A DNA stretch of 64,000 bases, from the NCBI GenBank assembly GCA_019054805.1, contig JAHQIY010000021.1, positions 62,001 to 126,000 on the forward strand, given 5' to 3'. A program made the translations under genes and the position numbers. This document shows positions 38,251 to 47,089 of this stretch, one piece after another. The stretch is from Brachionus manjavacas (lineage: Eukaryota > Rotifera > Eurotatoria > Ploima > Brachionidae). The notes beneath the pieces are model-generated. The model was not told the DNA's origin. It saw nothing but the letters and a program-made list of their open reading frames with translations, and did not search any database. Position 1 is the stretch's first letter. Every line of letters begins with the position of its first letter.

Positions 38251-38895
38251 ATGATAACACAAAACTCAGCTTCTACCAATATAATTAATAACTTAATGCT
38301 TTATAATATTACTAATGCATCTATTATAAATGCTATTAAAAATACCAACATGCAATTATTTTTGCCACAAAATTTGCAATCGTTAGCATATAGCGATATT
38401 AGCATTAAGTACAATAAAAACCGTTACTTAATGGATATTTTTACACTAGCAAATATGTTAAACCTATATTGGGGCTTAGCAAAAGGCAATGCTTTAGTAA
38501 TAAATAGCGGTAATGGTTATGTTGGTGCGGTTTTATGTAGTATATTTAACCAAGTAGTTAATTTAGATACAGACCAAGCAGAACTAGACAACGCCAAGCA
38601 AATTTACAACCAACTTAATATTAACAACGCATTGTTTGTACAAAGTAGCCTAACCAACCCTGCAGTTAATCAAAAATTTAACCTAATAATTGTAGATGGT
38701 GCCGTTACCCAAGTTAACCCAAACTGGTTAAACTTACTAAAAGACAACGGCATGTTAATTGCCGTGGTTAGCAATAACAATTTAGGCTTTATTACTGGCT
38801 TTAAAAATATAGAAGGCTCTGTTGTTTCTACTAAATATACCCATAGCCCATTGCCATTAATAGAACAGTTAAACAGCAATAAATTTGTGTTTTAA
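38251..38895 (+). CDS. protein-L-isoaspartate O-methyltransferase-like protein
   Basis: This 214-residue protein resembles the divergent Pcm-like methyltransferase found next to tolC and valS in alphaproteobacteria. The segment NRYLMDIFTLANML precedes the SAM-binding loop INSGNGYVGAVL, which replaces the usual G-G-TGYS pattern; VDGAVTQV follows. Repair of isoaspartate residues is unproven because the SAM loop is altered. Its stop is immediately followed by the ATG of the PopZ-like gene. The tolC gene usually found here is missing. Confidence 0.7.
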   Translation: MITQNSASTNIINNLMLYNITNASIINAIKNTNMQLFLPQNLQSLAYSDISIKYNKNRYLMDIFTLANMLNLYWGLAKGNALVINSGNGYVGAVLCSIFNQVVNLDTDQAELDNAKQIYNQLNINNALFVQSSLTNPAVNQKFNLIIVDGAVTQVNPNWLNLLKDNGMLIAVVSNNNLGFITGFKNIEGSVVSTKYTHSPLPLIEQLNSNKFVF

Positions 38896-39651
38896 ATGAA
38901 ATATAAAAATAATAATCCGCTAAGTAAGTATTCTACCATAGAAACCGTAGAAGACTTGCTAGAAAGCGAAATTTTAAATATTTTGCATAGAAACAAAGAT
39001 AATAACTTTGAACCCCTAGCAAATACGAATCAATACACTGCAACTAATACTAGTAACAGTGCACATAATTACGCACATAACAGCAATAACCAACAGCCCA
39101 ACAATAATAAGCATTATAAACAAAACAACTATTACAATGAAGAAGGCTACGATGAAGGTTACTATGAAGAAGATTATGATAATGAAGGCTATGATGATGA
39201 AGGCTATGACAATGAAGGTTATTACGATGAAAATTATGACAATGAAGGCTATGAAAATAAACCCCAAAACCAACCACAGCACTTATCTAACGCACAATAT
39301 GTAAATGCACAAAAACGCAATAAACCTAACCAACACAGTTATAACTACAATTATAATAATCCTTTAAAAACTGTAACCAAAACTTACAGCCCAAAAGCAG
39401 ATCAATATCTACCTTTTGATAGCGAAGATATTAGGCCTATTTATAACAATGTTAGGCCTTCGTTAAAGCAACAAATAGCAGAAAGCGTTATGCCTATTAT
39501 AGAAGAATGGCTACAAGATAGCCTAGAAGATATAATAAACCGCGCTATAGAAAAAAGTATAAATAGCTCTAATGATTTATTAAATATAGATTACAACAAC
39601 AATACGCCAAATAACAATGACAAACAACACAAAAAACCAAGAAGAAAATAA
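38896..39651 (+). CDS. PopZ-like DUF2497 protein with acidic Tyr-rich repeats
   Basis: PopZ assembles a polar network that anchors chromosome origins and signalling proteins in alphaproteobacteria. This 251-residue protein has the expected plan: a short N-terminal helix (TVEDLLESEILNIL, about 17-30), an acidic disordered middle, and C-terminal oligomerisation helices (about 188-222, including MPIIEEWLQDSLEDIINRA). The middle contains a run of five-residue repeats of the type DNEGY (81-120). Its position before valS is the usual one. It starts directly at the pcm-like stop and overlaps valS by 35 bp. Confidence 0.78.
   Translation: MKYKNNNPLSKYSTIETVEDLLESEILNILHRNKDNNFEPLANTNQYTATNTSNSAHNYAHNSNNQQPNNNKHYKQNNYYNEEGYDEGYYEEDYDNEGYDDEGYDNEGYYDENYDNEGYENKPQNQPQHLSNAQYVNAQKRNKPNQHSYNYNYNNPLKTVTKTYSPKADQYLPFDSEDIRPIYNNVRPSLKQQIAESVMPIIEEWLQDSLEDIINRAIEKSINSSNDLLNIDYNNNTPNNNDKQHKKPRRK
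39136..39255 (+). repeat. in-frame 15-bp repeats in the PopZ-like gene
   Basis: This run encodes about eight degenerate pentapeptides around the consensus (D/N)-(D/N/E)-E-G-Y, giving a very acidic, tyrosine-rich linker. The underlying unit is close to GACAATGAAGGCTAT with synonymous drift. Confidence 0.85.
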
Positions 39652-42256
39652 ACACTACAACTGGCAACAAGTAGAAAAAGAAATTTTAGAACTTACCAAT
39701 TACCAAAATTATTACGCTAGTGTAGAAAATAATTTAAATAATTGCTACAGTATTACTATGCCTCCGCCTAATGTTACGGGCTCTTTACATTTAGGGCACG
39801 CACTAACCACTACCCTGCAAGACGCCCTAGCCAGACACCACAGGCTACTAGGCAAAAACGTGCTAATGCAACCAGGGTTAGACCACGCCGGTATAGCAAC
39901 CCAAATGGTTGTAGAACGCCAACTTAACGCACAAGGCATAAATAAACAAGATTTAGGCAGAGAAGAATTTGTAAAAAAAGTATACCAATGGAAAGAAGAA
40001 TCTGGCGGTACTATTATTAATCAAATAAAGCGTATTGGGGCTTCTGCAGATTTTAGTTATTTAGCATTTACTATGGATGCCCAAACATCTAACGCTGTGC
40101 AACATGCTTTTATACAATTGTATAATAAAGGCTTAATTTATAAAGACAGCCGGTTAGTTAATTGGGATTACAAACTGCAAACCGCAATATCAGATTTAGA
40201 GGTAGTGCAAAAAGAAGTTAATGGCAAAATGCATTATATTAACTACGCTTTACAACAAGGCGGTTTTATTACTATAGCCACTACTAGGCCAGAAACCATT
40301 TTTGCCGATAGCGCTATTGCAGTTAACCCAACCGATACACGCTACACTAACTTAATAGGCAAAACCGCTTATATTCCTATAATTAATAAAGCAATAACCA
40401 TTATTGCAGACGATTACGTAGATATTACCAAAGGTAGCGGTGCATTAAAAGTTACACCAGCTCACGATTTTAACGACTTTGAAATTGGCGAACGCCACAA
40501 CTTAGAAAAAATAAGTATTTTAAACTTTAATGGTACATTAAATAATTTTGCCCCTAACGATTATGCAGGGCTAACCGTTAAACAAGCCAGAGAAAAAATA
40601 GTACAAGATTTAACCGCCCTAAATGTTTTACAAAAAATAGAAGATATTGTTACATCTGTACCCTACGGAGACCGTAGCGATGTGGTTATAGAACCCATGC
40701 TTACTAAACAATGGTTTTTAGATGCTAAAAAGCTAAGCGTAGAAGCTATTAGAGTGGTTAAAGATAAAGAAATTAAGTTTTATCCAGAAAATTGGGAAAA
40801 CTTATATTTTGATTGGATGGAAAATATTAAACCGTGGTGTATTTCTAGGCAATTATGGTGGGGGCATCAAATTCCGGTATGGTATGCACCAGATGGTAAG
40901 CACTTTGTGGCAAATAGTTTACAACAAGCACAGCAACAAGCACAACAACACTACGGCAAAACAGTTACCTTAACGCAAGATACCGATGTACTAGATACTT
41001 GGTTTTCTTCTGGTTTATGGCCGTTTGTTACATTAGGTTGGCCTAATAATTCTGCTAAACTGCAAAATTTTTACCCTACTAATGTTTTAGTTACAGGTTT
41101 TGATATAATCTTTTTTTGGGTTGCCAGAATGATAATGCTAGGTTGCTTTTTTACCAAACAAGTGCCGTTTAAACATGTATATATTCATGGTTTAATACGA
41201 GACGAAAACGGGCAAAAAATGTCTAAATCTAAAGGCAACGTTATAGACCCACTAGTAATGGTAGAAAAATTTGGTACAGACGCCCTACGCTTTGCATTGT
41301 TTTCGTACTCTGGACAAGGCAGAGACATAATACTTTCTGAAAATATTATAGAAGGCTATAGAAATTTTATTACAAAAATATTTAATGCTTTTAAATTTGC
41401 CAACTTAAATAATTTTTACTACAACCCTAATTATAATTATAATAATTTAACCCTAGATATTAACAAATGGATAGTAGAAAAAGTTGTAAATTTACAAAAC
41501 AATATTAATACACTATACGCAAACTACAGATTTAGCGATATTGGTAACGCCGTTTATAAAACCATTTGGGCAGAATTTTGCGATTGGTACATAGAACTAA
41601 GCAAACCAATTTTATACGGCAACAACCAACAACACAAGCAAGAAGTACAACAAACACTAGGCTTTGTGTTTAATGCATTGTTGCAAATTATTAACCCTAT
41701 TGCTCCTTTTATTTCGCAACATTTGTATAACCAGTTACACAAAACTACCACGCCTATAACTGCCTATACAAATTTTAGCACCACGGCTAACTTGCAAAAT
41801 ACCAAAAATATAGATTTACTTATAGAGTTTATATCTAAAATAAGAAGCCTACGTACAGATTTTAATATTCCGTACTCTACAGCTTTGCAAATATACGTGC
41901 AAGGTAGCACGCCAAGCTATATGGCTAATAATTTAGATTTAATAGAAAAAATAGTAAAAGTAAGTAGTATAACCGCAGTAGATACTTTGCAAAACAATAT
42001 GCTACAACAGGTTGTAAATACCGATATTATTGCTATAAACCTAGGTAGTTTTATAAATGTAAGCCAAGAAACCGAACGCTTAAATAAACAAAAAGCTAAA
42101 CTACAGCAAGAACTAGATAAAATAAACGCCAGTTTAAATAATCCTAAGTTTTTGCAAAACGCCGGAGAACAACGCATTAATACGTTTAAAGCATCGGCAG
42201 AAGAAATAACGGTAAAAATTAGTAAATTAAACCAAATTATAACCAAGCTAGCCTAA
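39617..42256 (+). CDS. valS: valyl-tRNA synthetase
   Basis: ValS charges tRNA-Val and edits mischarged threonine. The 879-residue class I enzyme has PPPNVTGSLHLGHAL (HIGH-type motif, 49-63), the CP1 editing domain with TTRPETIFADSAIAV, KMSKS (534-538), DALRFALFSYSGQGRDI, an anticodon-binding helical domain and a C-terminal coiled coil (about 830-879) that contacts the tRNA. It overlaps the PopZ-like gene by 35 bp in another frame. Confidence 0.96.
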   Translation: MTNNTKNQEENKHYNWQQVEKEILELTNYQNYYASVENNLNNCYSITMPPPNVTGSLHLGHALTTTLQDALARHHRLLGKNVLMQPGLDHAGIATQMVVERQLNAQGINKQDLGREEFVKKVYQWKEESGGTIINQIKRIGASADFSYLAFTMDAQTSNAVQHAFIQLYNKGLIYKDSRLVNWDYKLQTAISDLEVVQKEVNGKMHYINYALQQGGFITIATTRPETIFADSAIAVNPTDTRYTNLIGKTAYIPIINKAITIIADDYVDITKGSGALKVTPAHDFNDFEIGERHNLEKISILNFNGTLNNFAPNDYAGLTVKQAREKIVQDLTALNVLQKIEDIVTSVPYGDRSDVVIEPMLTKQWFLDAKKLSVEAIRVVKDKEIKFYPENWENLYFDWMENIKPWCISRQLWWGHQIPVWYAPDGKHFVANSLQQAQQQAQQHYGKTVTLTQDTDVLDTWFSSGLWPFVTLGWPNNSAKLQNFYPTNVLVTGFDIIFFWVARMIMLGCFFTKQVPFKHVYIHGLIRDENGQKMSKSKGNVIDPLVMVEKFGTDALRFALFSYSGQGRDIILSENIIEGYRNFITKIFNAFKFANLNNFYYNPNYNYNNLTLDINKWIVEKVVNLQNNINTLYANYRFSDIGNAVYKTIWAEFCDWYIELSKPILYGNNQQHKQEVQQTLGFVFNALLQIINPIAPFISQHLYNQLHKTTTPITAYTNFSTTANLQNTKNIDLLIEFISKIRSLRTDFNIPYSTALQIYVQGSTPSYMANNLDLIEKIVKVSSITAVDTLQNNMLQQVVNTDIIAINLGSFINVSQETERLNKQKAKLQQELDKINASLNNPKFLQNAGEQRINTFKASAEEITVKISKLNQIITKLA

Positions 42257-42300
42257 TTATTGCTTACACATTGCTAACACTACTATTACGTTGCCAAAAT

Positions 42301-42348
42301 ATGCTATTATAATGCCCGCAGTATAGCCAACAATATAATGCTATTATA
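42301..42348. repeat. 11-bp direct repeat upstream of the accessory gene
   Basis: ATGCTATTATA occurs at 42301-42311 and again at 42338-42348, separated by 26 bp, in the gap after valS. It could be a remnant of an insertion, but AT-rich DNA makes chance repeats likely. Confidence 0.35.
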
Positions 42349-42397
42349 CAACCTAAAAATTATACAACCCAGTAAATGCGGTGTGTTTTTAGGTTGT
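42348..42397. other. perfect 12-bp inverted repeat (hairpin) between valS and the ATPase gene
   Basis: ACAACCTAAAAA (42348-42359) and TTTTTAGGTTGT (42386-42397) form a 12-bp perfect stem with a 26-nt loop. There is no following T run on either strand. It may act as a weak valS terminator or mark the left edge of the accessory island. Confidence 0.6.
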
Positions 42398-42423
42398 GTT
42401 GTTGTTTAAATTACAACTAAATG

Positions 42424-42453
42424 TTGACACATGTAACAATATAAGTATATAAT
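42424..42453 (+). promoter_or_regulatory. consensus promoter of the AAA-Toprim gene
   Basis: A perfect TTGACA (42424-42429) and a perfect TATAAT (42448-42453) are 18 bp apart. This is the only full consensus pair I found in the window. The gene starts 30 bp downstream with an AAAGGAG site. A weak TGTT...AACA dyad overlaps the -35 box. Confidence 0.8.
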
Positions 42454-42483
42454 ATATAGTGTTAAAATTAAAAGGAGACTTAC

Positions 42484-44640
42484 GTGAGCGATAAAGAAAT
42501 TATAAAAATAAAGAAAAATGAATATGGTTTTTTAGAAGATGTAGCACTAAAATGCCCAGAAGATGTTAACATTGTTTGCTTAACAGGTGTTAACGGAGCA
42601 GGCAAAAGCAAAATTTTAGAAAAAATAAGAGATAGCAACCAAAAAGTCTGTATATACACTACTACTAATTTAAATACTACTACAGAAGACGAATATAATA
42701 GATATTTTATAGGAGGAAGGTTTAGACGCGATAAAATAACCTCTGTAGATGATTTTTTGGACGATATACCCCATTATGAAGGAATAGGAGTTACTGAAAT
42801 AAAAAATATACTTTTTGCAGATAATTACCCTAATACAGAGAAGCGAAAAGAGATGATAAAATCTATTTGTAAAAGAATAGGTAGATTAACAAACCACGAA
42901 GTAGAAAAAAGATTTTTAAATAGGTTTTTAATACCTACAGAAGCAGATATAAAAAATGCAGAGATTGAGCTGCACAAAGAACATTATAAACAAGAAAAAG
43001 AAAATAAAGGTGTAACCAGACCCCAATACCACATAGATTCACAAGAATACTCAAGAAATATGTGGTTAAAAGAGCAAGAAGAAAACAATGAAGAGCAAGA
43101 AGAAAACAATGAAGAGCAAGAAAAAAACAATGGTATTGCTTTTAAAGAAAACGTAACAACAACAGCAATAAACACAATTAAAAATCAAAAAGACTTTACA
43201 TGGTTTACAGGAAAAACACCAGACGAAGCTTTTAATGTTTTTACAGAAAAGCTAAAAGATGAAGTATTTAACTCTATACAGATTGAAAGGTTAGTAAATG
43301 AAATTACTAGATTAATAAATCAAGATTTTAGAGCCAACCAAAACAAAAAAAAGCCAATCTTTTTATATGCAACTATTAATAATGATATTAATAATGAGTT
43401 TAATAACCAAGAAAAAGATAAAGAATTATATAACGCTTTTCCTTATAATATAGTTCCCCCTAATCCGTCTTTAGAAGGTTACACATTAGAGTTTAAATAT
43501 AACGAATTTTGTACAAATTTACAAAAATCAGGTAGTATAACCTTTAACCAACTTTCTACGGGTGAAAAAAATATTTTTGCATTATTAATATACAAATATT
43601 TATTAACAGAAGCTGAAACTAAAGGCCATTATGAGTATTTATTGTTGGATGAGTTTGATGCCAACATGCACCCTGCTTTTACTAAGTTTTATATAGACAC
43701 TATTAAATATATAGCCAAGAATAATAAAAAAATAACAATTATTTTTACCACACACTCTTATGTAACATTAAGTGCTGCTAATAAATACCTTACACCAAAC
43801 CAGTACAAGTTATACCAAGTAATAAAAGAAATATTACCTAAAAAGCAACATGTTATTAAGCTTATAAACACAACCGATGATTTTAATGATTTTTTAGACA
43901 AATATTCTGCCAGTATCTTACCAGAAATACTTAACGATGCAGACAAACTAAAGCAAGCTGACTATATAATAATTACCGAAGGCGAACAGGATAATAAGTA
44001 TATATCTGACTATATAAAGTATAAGAAACCAGAAAATAAAGATAAATACTACGTACAATCACACGTTGAAAAGCGTAGAGGGCACAACGCTATAGCAGAA
44101 CGTATAAACGCAATATCAAACGAACATTACAAAAACAAAACACTTGTTGGATTGTTTGATTGTGATAAAGCTTGGGGTAGTTATAAGGAAGCAATGGACG
44201 GAGCATATAATACTAATTTGTTTCATAAAGAAGAAGTTATACATAATAACAAAACAGATAATGTTTATAAATTATTTATTGTGCATAAACCAATAACAAA
44301 AGAAGACTTTAACGAGCAATGCAACGATTTAAAATTAGAATATCCTTATACTAATACCGTTGAAGAATATGTGAAATCACCAACAAAAGCTGCAAAAGAT
44401 AAGGTTAAAGGTTACGCAATTGAAGACTTAATAGTAAGTTACAACATACAACAATATAACGAATATTTAAAAACATCTAATAATCTATCTATAGAAAGTT
44501 TTTTTAATAATACACAATGTCACAAAGACAATGTAGAAAAATTTTTTAACAACTGCAAAGAAAACAATTTTAAAGATTTTAATTTTACAGGCTTTGATTT
44601 ATTGTTTAATAGTATAGAAAACCAAGAAGATAAACGCTAA
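42484..44640 (+). CDS. AAA ATPase with C-terminal Toprim domain (OLD-like nuclease)
   Basis: This 718-residue protein has an ABC-type ATPase split by a long insertion: Walker A GVNGAGKS (35-42), signature LSTGEKN (357-363), Walker B LLLDEFD (Asp389-Glu390) and H-loop TTHS (His424). A C-terminal Toprim-like domain follows, with TEGEQD (Glu499) and LFDCDKA (Asp559/Asp561). This plan is that of OLD-family nucleases, many of which defend against phage. The insertion contains a 21-bp repeat encoding EEQEENN (residues about 197-216). The start is GTG with a strong ribosome-binding site and a consensus promoter. No UvrD helicase (Gabija), retron or restriction gene adjoins it. A defence role is inferred, not shown. 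Confidence 0.8.
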   Translation: MSDKEIIKIKKNEYGFLEDVALKCPEDVNIVCLTGVNGAGKSKILEKIRDSNQKVCIYTTTNLNTTTEDEYNRYFIGGRFRRDKITSVDDFLDDIPHYEGIGVTEIKNILFADNYPNTEKRKEMIKSICKRIGRLTNHEVEKRFLNRFLIPTEADIKNAEIELHKEHYKQEKENKGVTRPQYHIDSQEYSRNMWLKEQEENNEEQEENNEEQEKNNGIAFKENVTTTAINTIKNQKDFTWFTGKTPDEAFNVFTEKLKDEVFNSIQIERLVNEITRLINQDFRANQNKKKPIFLYATINNDINNEFNNQEKDKELYNAFPYNIVPPNPSLEGYTLEFKYNEFCTNLQKSGSITFNQLSTGEKNIFALLIYKYLLTEAETKGHYEYLLLDEFDANMHPAFTKFYIDTIKYIAKNNKKITIIFTTHSYVTLSAANKYLTPNQYKLYQVIKEILPKKQHVIKLINTTDDFNDFLDKYSASILPEILNDADKLKQADYIIITEGEQDNKYISDYIKYKKPENKDKYYVQSHVEKRRGHNAIAERINAISNEHYKNKTLVGLFDCDKAWGSYKEAMDGAYNTNLFHKEEVIHNNKTDNVYKLFIVHKPITKEDFNEQCNDLKLEYPYTNTVEEYVKSPTKAAKDKVKGYAIEDLIVSYNIQQYNEYLKTSNNLSIESFFNNTQCHKDNVEKFFNNCKENNFKDFNFTGFDLLFNSIENQEDKR
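43072..43131 (+). repeat. 21-bp in-frame tandem repeat within the AAA-Toprim gene
   Basis: About 2.9 copies of a 21-bp unit (GAAGAGCAAGAAGAAAACAAT) encode EEQEENN repeats. The copies are nearly identical in DNA, implying recent duplication. Unit length is a multiple of three, so copy-number change would keep the frame. Confidence 0.9.
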
Positions 44641-44973
44641 CTTAAACTTAACAACGCTTTAGTAGTGTTTGCAGTGCAATTAGGCGTTGTTGGCTATACT
44701 TTATACTCCAATGTATTTTAACCCCCACTATAGTGCATTATTAATTCTGTATTGGGTTAATAAGTGTGTGTTAATAATTGCGTTGTAATAAGTGCGTGGC
44801 AATAAGTGAATGGTAATAATTGCGTTGTAATCAGTGAATAGTAATAAGTGCGTGGTAATAAGTGCGTGGTAATAAGTGCGTGTGGACATATAATTAAAGT
44901 TATTGCTAAGCTTAGGGGTTTTGTATTATACAGCGCAGTGTTATAAAATATTACCAACTATGTTAGGTAAAAA
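44641..44973. other. intergenic region after the accessory gene with hairpin and tandem repeats
   Basis: This 333-bp gap between convergent genes has no supported ORF. It holds a hairpin with 8-bp arms, AACAACGC (44650-44657) and GCGTTGTT (44684-44691), and a nine-copy tandem array listed separately. Confidence 0.6.
44756..44882. repeat. 14-bp tandem repeat array, nine copies
   Basis: Nine head-to-tail copies of a 14-bp unit with consensus GTAATAAGTGCGTG fill 127 bp, with one extra base after the second copy. The last three copies are identical; earlier copies vary at positions 8-14 (for example AATTGCGTT or AGTGAAT). The unit is not a multiple of three, so it is not coding. Confidence 0.92.
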
Positions 44974-46014
44974 TTACTCTTTATAAAATAATTTGTAATA
45001 TTTATTTTTAACTTTTTTGTTTTTTAGCATTAAAAATACTAAATAAACCGTTATAAAAGACATTAAAGTACGCCCTAAAACCACTATCCATGCATTAGCA
45101 CCTAGCAATATAAATATTAGGCTATCTTCTATCATAGCGTGGGATATTGCCACAAATAGCAATACTTTAAAAGATTGATCTTTACTAAAATTTTTATTGT
45201 TTTCGTATTCTTCTTTTAATAAACCAAAACCGTAAGATAAACCAATAATATAACATAACATTAACACTAAATTGTTATCTTTTTTAATACCAATGCTTTT
45301 AGTTAAAGGCCCCACCACATTAGAAATTACCCCTGCTAGGTTAGCATCTTTAATAAACTGAATTACAAAAAACAATACTACTATTACTACATAAATTAAT
45401 ACAAATAATCTTATTTGCGTAAATGCCCACTTTAAAATACCAACAAACCAATGGCTATAATTACCTGCTAGGCCTATTTGTTTGTATAAATCCATAAAAG
45501 TTGGCTCTATAACTACGTTTTTACTACCAACTATAGAATTACTAACAATGTTTTGCCCAATATTAAACATACTAAATACTTTATGGGTAACAAACGCTAA
45601 AATTAACGCTGTGGCTACTCTGGCAAATAACACAAAATAAGTATTAGTATGAAACTTAGAGATAATAAAGCCTTCGGTTATTAAACTATGGGCTAATAAA
45701 CATAGTACGGCTAGTACTGTAACTTGTTCGTACGTTATAGGTGCAGTAGGAAAAAGTGCTAAAATTAAAAAAAATGCCGTATAATTGGTGTTTAAAATAG
45801 CCCCAAGCCACACTAAGGCATAAACGTCTGGTAGGCCTAAAAAGCTCATAATTGGGTTAAACGGATGCACTAAATAGTACACTAAGTTTAGTTCTTGTAA
45901 TATTTTTAATATAAATACAATTGGTAGCATTATAACGGCTAAATCTTTGGTATTGGTGTAGCCTTTATAAAATATTGGTTTACTGTATTTTAATATTTTG
46001 TTATATGTATCCAC
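44974..46014 (-). CDS. nucleoside-recognition (GATE) domain membrane protein
   Basis: This 346-residue protein has about nine membrane segments in two similar halves, resembling the GATE/nucleoside-recognition family (related to concentrative nucleoside transporters and spore-maturation proteins). The segments GLPDVYALVWLGAILNTNY and ISHAMIEDSLIFILLGAN are typical re-entrant-type regions. Transport of a nucleoside or other small solute is inferred; the substrate is unknown. It starts with GTG at 46014, overlapping mnmA by 14 bp, so the two are likely co-transcribed. Confidence 0.75.
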   Translation of the reverse strand: MDTYNKILKYSKPIFYKGYTNTKDLAVIMLPIVFILKILQELNLVYYLVHPFNPIMSFLGLPDVYALVWLGAILNTNYTAFFLILALFPTAPITYEQVTVLAVLCLLAHSLITEGFIISKFHTNTYFVLFARVATALILAFVTHKVFSMFNIGQNIVSNSIVGSKNVVIEPTFMDLYKQIGLAGNYSHWFVGILKWAFTQIRLFVLIYVVIVVLFFVIQFIKDANLAGVISNVVGPLTKSIGIKKDNNLVLMLCYIIGLSYGFGLLKEEYENNKNFSKDQSFKVLLFVAISHAMIEDSLIFILLGANAWIVVLGRTLMSFITVYLVFLMLKNKKVKNKYYKLFYKE

Positions 46015-47089
46015 CGCCTAATAACCTGTTATTTTCGTAAAATGCACATATTTGCCCACTAGCAACGCCGTAAATGGGGTCTTTAAAATTTATTATTGCA
46101 GAACCATCTGCATTGGCGTTTAAAGTTGCGGGCATTAAAATTTGAGCTCCTCTAACTTTTGCTAACACTTGTTTGTTAGTAAAATTAAAGTCGCCTTCGC
46201 CTAGCCAGTTGCAATTGGTTAAATTAACCGATGTTACCGCTAAGTCTTCTTTTTGCCCTAAAACAACTTGGTTACTACTAGGATCAATTTTTACCACATA
46301 TAACGCCCCGTTATTACTGCTAACGCCAATACCTTTGCGTTGCCCTACCGTAAAATGATGAATACCGCTGTGTTGGCCTAAAATGTTACCTTTGGTATCT
46401 ACTAAATCACCTGGTTTAGCTTCTTTCATGGTTTTTTCAAAAATTTCTGCATAACTAGAACCCCCAGCAAAGCATAAATCTACCGATGCTTTTTTAGTAG
46501 CAACATGCAAGCCCATGCGTTTGGCGTGTTCTCTGGTTTGTTCTTTAGTGTAATTAGCTAACGGAAAACGCATATATTTTAAAGCTTCTTTTCTAACTAG
46601 TGCTAAAAAGTAGCTTTGGTCTCGGTTAACCGAAAGCCCTTTATGAATTTCGCCTTGGTTGTTTTGCCCAGCTAACCATTTAATATAATGGCCTGTTACT
46701 AAATAATCTGCATTAATTTTTTTGGTTTCTCTTAATAAAGCACCGTATTTAATTTCACGGTTGCAGGTAACGCAAGGGTTAACTGTAACTCCACCTAAGT
46801 AACCACTTAAAAATGGATTAATAATGGTTTCTCTAAATTCTTCTTTTAGCTCTATAAATTTGTGCTCTATTTGTAGTTTTTCTACTACTTGGTTGCAATC
46901 ATCTACTATGGTTTGGTCTCGGCACACTATGCCTTTTTCGTCGTCGTTTTCGTACAACAATAGGGTTAAGCCCACAAGGTTGGTGTAGCCTGCTTCTTTT
47001 AAAAGCCCTACAACGGTACTGCTGTCTACTCCGCCAGACATTGCCACGGCAATTTTAGCGTTTTTATCTACTAATGGAAAGTCTATCAT
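46001..47089 (-). CDS. mnmA: tRNA-specific 2-thiouridylase
   Basis: MnmA inserts sulfur at position 2 of the wobble uridine in tRNA-Lys, -Glu and -Gln. The 362-residue protein has the ATP-pyrophosphatase loop SGGVDSS (18-24), catalytic Cys106 in NPCVTCN, and the second Cys206 in DLCFAGG. HHFTVGQRKGIG and the C-terminal beta-barrel are present. One of its targets, tRNA-Glu(UUC), is encoded at 51398-51472. Confidence 0.94.
   Translation of the reverse strand: MIDFPLVDKNAKIAVAMSGGVDSSTVVGLLKEAGYTNLVGLTLLLYENDDEKGIVCRDQTIVDDCNQVVEKLQIEHKFIELKEEFRETIINPFLSGYLGGVTVNPCVTCNREIKYGALLRETKKINADYLVTGHYIKWLAGQNNQGEIHKGLSVNRDQSYFLALVRKEALKYMRFPLANYTKEQTREHAKRMGLHVATKKASVDLCFAGGSSYAEIFEKTMKEAKPGDLVDTKGNILGQHSGIHHFTVGQRKGIGVSSNNGALYVVKIDPSSNQVVLGQKEDLAVTSVNLTNCNWLGEGDFNFTNKQVLAKVRGAQILMPATLNANADGSAIINFKDPIYGVASGQICAFYENNRLLGGGYI

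Noticed and set aside
38135-38260. Upstream extension of the solute-binding lipoprotein frame
   Set aside because: It would bury the lipoprotein signal peptide 42 residues inside the protein, and has no ribosome-binding site.
39016-39282. 88-codon hydrophobic minus-strand ORF
   Set aside because: Antisense of the PopZ-like repeat; the Ile/Phe/Val run is the complement of Asp/Glu/Tyr codons.
44757-44957. 66-codon minus-strand ORF with repeated ALITTQLL-like text
   Set aside because: It is a translation of the 14-bp tandem array; the period is not a multiple of three and no ribosome-binding site is present.
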